A stretch of 64,000 nucleotides of DNA, taken from the NCBI GenBank assembly GCA_019637615.1, contig JAHBVJ010000027.1, positions 61,814 to 125,813 of the forward strand, written 5' to 3'. Positions 59,682 through 64,000 of this stretch are shown in pieces. This stretch comes from Anaerolineae bacterium. Its GTDB lineage: Bacteria > Chloroflexota > Anaerolineae > Aggregatilineales > UBA2796. The notes under the pieces were generated by a model. That model saw only the letters and a list, made by a program, of their open reading frames with translations. It had not been told where the DNA came from and made no database searches. Both the position numbers and the translations under genes were made by a program. The stretch's first letter is position 1, and the number at the start of each line of letters is the position of its first letter.

Positions 59682-59990
59682 CTAACGAGAGGCCAGATCC
59701 GGTTCACCACGATAGGCGACCACAATTTTTTCGCGTGGAATGCCGGCCCTCACTAATGCATCTTCTAAGGGGCGGTCCGTAGTATCGCTGAGAATAGCAA
59801 CACTGTTTTCCGTTACTTGTACTAGCAGCATAACATGAGGTGAGGATTTCGGTTGCGACGGCACGACAATGACACTATAAATGCCTGTAGTAGGATCTTC
59901 ACTGTAGTAGAGTTTGGCGTTAAAACTGGCCGTCACATATTTCTTCAGCGTTGATGCAACTATTTGTGCCAGCGTTAGAATGTTTTCCAT
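59682..59990 (-). CDS. xisI: XisI-like element excision controlling protein
   Basis: 102 residues, the length of XisI. The C-terminal signature ALVRAGIPREKIVVAYRGEP matches the XisI family, and the middle strands (MLLVQVTENSVAILSD) agree. XisI and XisH are required for excision of the cyanobacterial fdxN element and are frequent as gene pairs in Chloroflexota and cyanobacteria. It overlaps xisH by 16 bases. A role in this element's excision is possible but unproven; many such pairs are stand-alone. Confidence 0.85.
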   Translation of the reverse strand: MENILTLAQIVASTLKKYVTASFNAKLYYSEDPTTGIYSVIVVPSQPKSSPHVMLLVQVTENSVAILSDTTDRPLEDALVRAGIPREKIVVAYRGEPDLASR

Positions 59991-60391
59991 GCCGTCACTT
60001 CCTCTCGATTAAAATCGATTAACACGATTTTAGCACTGATTCTTGTCAATGCTTGCTGAAGTACAAGATCTGCAAGTGCCAGATAGGTGACGTCGGCGAT
60101 AGCAAGATAGAGTGGTGTGCTGACCTTGGTCGCCAATAGAGCTTCGGTATACATCATATATTGACCCAAAGCGGTGTACAACTCATCCCGTTTGCTGTCG
60201 ATTGACAAGCATTTGACCTCCACCGTGATGCGTTGCATCGTGTCAGATTCGTCATGTACCATACGCTCAAGTTCGAGGTCAATAAAGTAGTCCTTATCAC
60301 CGAACACAAGATGCTTCGGGCTGGCAATGATAGTCCAACCATCTTTCTGCAAAGCACGTTCTACTTGGGGTTGACACGCATCAATTGCCAT
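59975..60391 (-). CDS. xisH: XisH-like protein with nuclease-like fold
   Basis: 138 residues. The XisH layout is clear: QVERALQKDGWTIIASP at the start, YFIDLELERM and RITVEVKCL (D...ExK pattern of PD-(D/E)xK-like folds), then ELYTALGQYMMYTEALL. A partner of XisI just downstream, overlapping by 16 bases. The family is annotated as an endonuclease-like excision factor; catalytic activity is not established here. ATG 60391 follows weak Shine-Dalgarno AGGAAG. Confidence 0.88.
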   Translation of the reverse strand: MAIDACQPQVERALQKDGWTIIASPKHLVFGDKDYFIDLELERMVHDESDTMQRITVEVKCLSIDSKRDELYTALGQYMMYTEALLATKVSTPLYLAIADVTYLALADLVLQQALTRISAKIVLIDFNREEVTAWKTF

Positions 60392-60420
60392 AGGGCTTCC
60401 TTTCTAGTGTAATTATGCCA

Positions 60421-60461
60421 GAGAAACAAAATTGGGGAGACGACCCTTAGGCATCTCCCCA
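60421..60461 (-). terminator. Terminator after ssb
   Basis: Arms TGGGGAGA (60433-60440) and TCTCCCCA (60454-60461) form an 8-bp stem; on the minus strand it is followed by the T-rich ATTTTGTTTCTC. It lies 11 bases after the ssb stop and 29 bases before the xisH start. Confidence 0.7.
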
Positions 60462-60472
60462 GACTAATGATC

Positions 60473-60841
60473 CTAGAACGGGATAGCGTCGGGATCTTCA
60501 CTATCTGCATTACCGCCGTCGTCAGCGGGTTTGTTGTCGAGGAACTGCAACTGGTCCACATTCATCTCGAGGCTGGCTTGTGGCTTGCCGTTCTTGTCGA
60601 GATAGGCATTGACGCGCAATCCGCTACCCTCGATGAGGACACGACTCCCTTTCTTGAGATACTTCTCGGCGAGTTCGGCGCGACCATTCCATGCGGCGCA
60701 GCGTATCCACAGGGTCTGCTGCTGGTCGCCACGCTTGCGATTGACGGCGATGTTGAAGTTTGCCACCTTCTGCTCACCCGCCATACGAATGTCGGGCTCT
60801 CCACCGAGGTTGCCAGTGATGATGATACGTTCGTAAGCCAT
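60473..60841 (-). CDS. ssb: Single-stranded DNA-binding protein
   Basis: About 122 residues. OB-fold with AYERIIITGNLGGEPDIRM, NFNIAVNRKR, TLWIRCAAWNGRAELAEKYLKKGSRVLIEG, and an acidic tip ending DPDAIPF that recruits partner proteins. ATG 60841 (MAYERI) has GGGAGA upstream; a longer open frame starts at 60913. It protects single-stranded DNA during conjugation and replication. The region between ssb and the primase (60842-61122) has only a 9-bp inverted repeat, GCTTGTGCT (60943-60951) with AGCACAAGC (60972-60980). Confidence 0.92.
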   Translation of the reverse strand: MAYERIIITGNLGGEPDIRMAGEQKVANFNIAVNRKRGDQQQTLWIRCAAWNGRAELAEKYLKKGSRVLIEGSGLRVNAYLDKNGKPQASLEMNVDQLQFLDNKPADDGGNADSEDPDAIPF

Positions 60842-61122
60842 TGTATTCTCCCGGCGCTGTGCGCCTTTGTCTTGTGCTTCGACCCTGTGCCGAAGTTGCC
60901 ATGTTCCTGCCACAACCGTAGGCGCAGACGGTCAAGGGAAAAGCTTGTGCTGAGTGAAACGGCACCAGCCAAGCACAAGCGCCTTGACTGGCAAGCAGTT
61001 GTGGCACCCTTGGCAAGACTTCGCACTTGGGGATCGGGGCACGACAGGCGGCAGCGTGGAGAACATGGTCTTACCAGACGGCAGATCAGCGGGACGCGGA
61101 GACGCAGCCACGACAGTGGCGG

Positions 61123-62055
61123 TTAAGCAGTGGAAGCTGCCAACAGTCCGCCGTAGTAAGCAGGTTGGAAACCAAGCGCTCCACAGAGATCGCGCAGCAG
61201 GATGGTGCCACAGACGAAGCAGTAGCCGTAGCCAGTCGCCGTGTTGAAGCCAAACGAGCGATGGACATCACCGCGTTTGTGCCGATGTGAGAACGGACAG
61301 GGACCATTCAGCCAGCTTTCGCGGCGACGATACCCTCGTTCGCGAAACGAATCGGCGACAGCAGCTATCAGGGCAGAGTTAACCGTCGGCGCACTGGCAA
61401 CTGAGAATTGTGTAGGCGTCTGTTTCCGTGGCGACGGCGTTGGCACTGGCAATAGCTGGGCAAACTCGGCAACTTCGTAAGTCACATCTGGTCGCCATAC
61501 GTTCACTTGACAAAGCGTATGGTGTCGTTGTGGTTTGGTATTGTACGAGCTGGGAAGTCGCATACACTGGGCTACGGTAAGAGAATCACCATGCAACCGC
61601 CTCGCCAAGGCGGATAGGAGTTGATTCGTCCTACCGACATTTTCCTTCAACGGCTCCTTCAGCAGCCAGTAGGCATGAATGCCGAACCCACTGAACACTA
61701 CCACGGATGGCAAGACAGGGAAACGCTTCAGGTCTGCCAGCGCTTCACGCGGCTCGCGGTCGATATCCACAAACAAGGCAGGTAGATTAACTACCTCCGA
61801 CACTCCACCACGCTGCCAACGCGACAGTCCTACGCGACGTGTTGCCACGCCGAAGTAAGCACCGTAGCCATGCTCGCTGTTGGTCACTAATAACTGTTCC
61901 AACACGTTGTCCAAGGCGGCGTTTCCCACTGGGATATGTCGCGATGGGCTGGCCCGGTCACGGTCTGGATGGATAGCAGTGAGGGTGAGACACTGCTCAC
62001 CCTGTACCTTCCGAAACAACAGATTGAGGAACTCACGGGCTTCTGAGAGGCACAT
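61123..62055 (-). CDS. RepB-like primase with C-terminal zinc finger
   Basis: 310 residues. A PrimPol-type core with LFVDIDREP (metal-binding Asp pair) and VVFSGFGIHAYWLLK, as in RepB-like primases; then a C-terminal CHC2-like zinc motif with NGPCPFSHRHKRGD and GYCFVCGTILL (Cys/His/Cys/Cys). It would prime single-stranded element DNA after transfer. It begins 8 bases after the helicase stop and is followed by ssb on the same strand. Confidence 0.8.
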   Translation of the reverse strand: MCLSEAREFLNLLFRKVQGEQCLTLTAIHPDRDRASPSRHIPVGNAALDNVLEQLLVTNSEHGYGAYFGVATRRVGLSRWQRGGVSEVVNLPALFVDIDREPREALADLKRFPVLPSVVVFSGFGIHAYWLLKEPLKENVGRTNQLLSALARRLHGDSLTVAQCMRLPSSYNTKPQRHHTLCQVNVWRPDVTYEVAEFAQLLPVPTPSPRKQTPTQFSVASAPTVNSALIAAVADSFRERGYRRRESWLNGPCPFSHRHKRGDVHRSFGFNTATGYGYCFVCGTILLRDLCGALGFQPAYYGGLLAASTA

Positions 62056-62063
62056 GGCTCACC

Positions 62064-64000
62064 TCAAAACAACACGAGCTGCGTCAGGTTTACCAGTGGA
62101 GCAGAAATGGAAATTACTTCCTGCGTTGGCTGTGGTTTGTTGGCAAGGATAGCCAAGGGCGAGACCACCCGCGGTGGCGCATCGCGCTTGTTCGGCTTCT
62201 TGCGGCGAGTAGATGGCTTCCCCGTTGCTACCGGCGTCTTATGCGCGACTGCCGTTGGTCGTTCCGCCGCCGCCACACGGGACTCTGTCCGCAAGGGGCG
62301 TGGCTGTAGCTTGCCGCCATGGTCACTGACCAGAAGTGTTAACAACGGGTCTGTCGTTGGCAGCCCCGGTTCAAGTGCTGTCACCGACTCACTCGGAGAG
62401 GGCATCGCCACTTCCAGTGTGGTAGCGGGTGGTGCCGTGTCGGCGACTGCTTCGATGTTCCAGTAGGCCGCATCTTCGCTCAACACCTCAGATTCGACAG
62501 CCTCGCGGCGGAACAACTCAGCGGGATCCAGCAGCGCCTCGTCACGACCAATCGCGTCCAGCAGTGCTTCCTCGAAACTCGCTTCGCCTTCGGTCAGCGC
62601 GTCCAACCCCGTCAGACCGATATCGCCATTCAGCAGTTTGGCGGCACGCTGCTTGCGGCTCATCAGCTGCACTGCCGTGTGTTCCATCGTCTCACGGGCA
62701 AACAAGTAGTAGGTACGGCAGTCTTTGTGCGTCTGGTTGAGGCGATACGACCGTCCCGCGGCCTGCATCATGGTGCCGAGATTGAAGGTGATTTCGTAGA
62801 AGATCAGGCTTGGCGCGAAGATGAGATCTAAGCCTGTTTTCACCAATTCAGGATTCGCCAAGATCACGTTCGTGCCTCTGGCGACTTCCTGCTCGATGAC
62901 TTTCTCCCGCCGTTCGGCCTCCACCGTATTCTTGAGGATAAATGGTCTCGCCTGTGGCACCTGTCGGCGCAGGAGATCTACCAGTCGTGGTTGAATATCA
63001 CGGGTCGCGGTTTGGCGGACGAAGATGACGACAGGGCGCTTGGCCGTGAGTTCTTGTGTCACAAGGTCGATGAGCGCCTGCTCTTTGGCATAAATCCGCT
63101 CCTCTCCGAACGAGGGTAACTGCGCGACGGTGACGGCTGTTTTGGTGTGATTGACCCGATTCGGCACGTTATGGACGATCTGATACGGTCGAAAGGCTGC
63201 ATTCGGCCAGCCCATCGACCACTGGAGGTAGGCTCCACGGAAGGTCGTGTCGCCTTCCCAGCGCCGCTGGACGAGATACTGCACCAGCTTCTGGCGGGTC
63301 TGGTGATACTGTTCGCCGGTATCGACATCCATCGTCACAGGCACTGCAATTTCCTCATAGGTCGGCAAGGCTTTACCGAGGTCGGCCAGCGAAAAGAACA
63401 CAGCATGATCCAGCATCTCGGCGACCAGCAGCGGCGAGATACCCGGCGCTTCTTCATAAGGCCGTTCGTAGGTCGTCGTACCCGTATACGCCCCTGTCTC
63501 GCGGTCGTAGGTCGGACGCTCTTCCAGCACCTGTTCGCGCACGCCCATAGCGGCGACCCACTTCGACTCGGCACGCCCACGCTGCTTACTATTCTCGCAG
63601 GCGACGGCTTGTGACTCGCGACTGCCGCGCTCCTTGCGGGCTAGCCGGCGAGCGCCGCCCCATGGATAGCGCTCACGGATACGCGGATTGAGCGTGTACT
63701 CAAGATTGAACAGCGAGGAACTGCGTCCGTTGAAAGGGGTGCCAGTCATCGCCAGCACCTTATCCGCCATGCCAGCCAGGCGCGAGAAAGCTTCCCCGTT
63801 GCCCGTGTCGCCGTGCGCACATTCGTGGGCTTCATCCCAGATGAGCAGCTGAATACGGTCCGGATAGCAGCGTTTGAGATAGGCATCCAGACGATAGCGC
63901 GGATTCTTGGGTAGGCTACTCCCCTTATCGCGCGCCTCGCGCCACAGTGGGGTGAAACAGGCATCGCATTCACGCTTGCCTGCTTTGAGCCAAGTCTCGC
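62064..64000 (-). CDS. DEAH-box SF2/SNF2-like helicase (N-terminus beyond window)
   Basis: About 645 residues visible. The Walker B box LLIWDEAHECAHG (DEAH at 63836-63825) is followed by motif III AMTGTPFNG, and the C-terminal helicase half ends in motif VI MMQAAGRSYRLNQTHKDCRTYYLF. Motif I lies past the window end. After the helicase core, a low-complexity Pro/Ala tail of about 180 residues ends in IISAPLVNLTQLVLF. It is the first visible gene of the helicase, primase, ssb set, consistent with processing of element DNA. True start unknown. Confidence 0.85.
   Translation of the reverse strand, partial: ETWLKAGKRECDACFTPLWREARDKGSSLPKNPRYRLDAYLKRCYPDRIQLLIWDEAHECAHGDTGNGEAFSRLAGMADKVLAMTGTPFNGRSSSLFNLEYTLNPRIRERYPWGGARRLARKERGSRESQAVACENSKQRGRAESKWVAAMGVREQVLEERPTYDRETGAYTGTTTYERPYEEAPGISPLLVAEMLDHAVFFSLADLGKALPTYEEIAVPVTMDVDTGEQYHQTRQKLVQYLVQRRWEGDTTFRGAYLQWSMGWPNAAFRPYQIVHNVPNRVNHTKTAVTVAQLPSFGEERIYAKEQALIDLVTQELTAKRPVVIFVRQTATRDIQPRLVDLLRRQVPQARPFILKNTVEAERREKVIEQEVARGTNVILANPELVKTGLDLIFAPSLIFYEITFNLGTMMQAAGRSYRLNQTHKDCRTYYLFARETMEHTAVQLMSRKQRAAKLLNGDIGLTGLDALTEGEASFEEALLDAIGRDEALLDPAELFRREAVESEVLSEDAAYWNIEAVADTAPPATTLEVAMPSPSESVTALEPGLPTTDPLLTLLVSDHGGKLQPRPLRTESRVAAAERPTAVAHKTPVATGKPSTRRKKPNKRDAPPRVVSPLAILANKPQPTQEVISISAPLVNLTQLVLF

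Larger units (their letters stand above)
16346..64000. mobile_element. Integrative and conjugative element, left end to beyond the window
   Basis: From the tRNA-Glu gene rightwards the window carries a serine recombinase, VirB4, VirB6-like and VirD4/TraG proteins, a relaxase-like protein with an RHH-like partner, topoisomerase IA, SSB, RepB-like primase, a helicase and a type I RM operon. This is the content of a conjugative element integrated at a tRNA. The exact left junction lies in or beside the tRNA. No second copy of the tRNA-Glu 3-prime part was noticed in the window, so the right end should lie past 64000. Cargo includes the P450/phosphorelay operon and a GH5 glycosidase. Confidence 0.8.

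Noticed and set aside
16346..64000. Right attachment site inside the window
   Set aside because: No second copy of the tRNA-Glu 3-prime segment was noticed by reading; the helicase gene also runs off the window, so the end is probably outside.

Overview
The window looks like a Chloroflexota (Anaerolineae-like) chromosome with a large conjugative element inserted at a tRNA-Glu gene. The host assignment is an inference. It rests on a HoxEFUYH hydrogenase, an AfsR/SARP-like regulator with AAA and TPR parts, many extracytoplasmic proteins with Pro/Thr-rich linkers, an IS1-like transposase and an XisH/XisI pair. No rRNA or other phylogenetic marker is present.

Chromosomal part (1 to about 16.3 kb). 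On the minus strand, hoxE-F-U-Y-H (4611 to 1, hoxH cut by the window edge) encodes a bidirectional NAD-linked [NiFe] hydrogenase, with stop/start overlaps between most genes. A 580-base non-coding stretch follows, with nine clustered GATC palindromes, then a complete IS1-like element (5194-6761, 30-bp perfect inverted ends, near-perfect 8-bp target duplication). A 2TM membrane protein, a 2-oxoacid dehydrogenase operon (E2, E1 alpha, E1 beta) closed by a strong terminator, a GNAT acetyltransferase, a large SARP/AAA/TPR regulator and a double-SIS sugar isomerase come next.

Element part (about 16.3 kb to beyond 64 kb). A large serine recombinase reads out of the element straight across the tRNA-Glu gene in antisense, so the left attachment junction lies at the tRNA. 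Then follow a type I restriction-modification operon (hsdM, TIR protein, a mini-ORF duplicating the HsdM tail, hsdS, hsdR, YgjP-like peptidase; minus strand) and a long plus-strand transfer operon (two small membrane proteins, VirB4 ATPase, type IA topoisomerase, several Pro/Thr-rich surface proteins, a VirB6-like protein, a sortase-fold-like protein).

Next comes a visibly more AT-rich nine-gene operon (39.9-48.6 kb) that mixes three response regulators, two histidine kinases and one degenerate kinase with two cytochromes P450 and a hotdog thioesterase. Two paralogous DNA-binding response regulators follow. A minus-strand mobilisation operon (RHH-like membrane protein, small relaxase-like protein, small membrane protein, VirD4/TraG coupling ATPase, HU-like protein) sits beside a 300-base tract made almost entirely of back-to-back hairpins, a good oriT or structured-RNA candidate. 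The right part holds a secreted GH5 glycosidase with two CBM3 modules coupled to unknown genes, XisH/XisI, SSB, a RepB-like primase and a DEAH helicase cut by the window end.

How it fits together: recombinase (integration/excision), relaxase, coupling protein and VirB4/VirB6 (DNA transfer), topoisomerase, SSB, primase and helicase (DNA processing), and the RM/TIR genes (defence or retention). The P450/thioesterase/phosphorelay operon looks like a self-contained sense-and-modify circuit and is the strongest candidate for a new system. Short imperfect 11-bp repeats (ATTTCTGKYCG-like) lie in the control regions of the recombinase, transfer, phosphorelay and mobilisation operons and may link them under one regulator.
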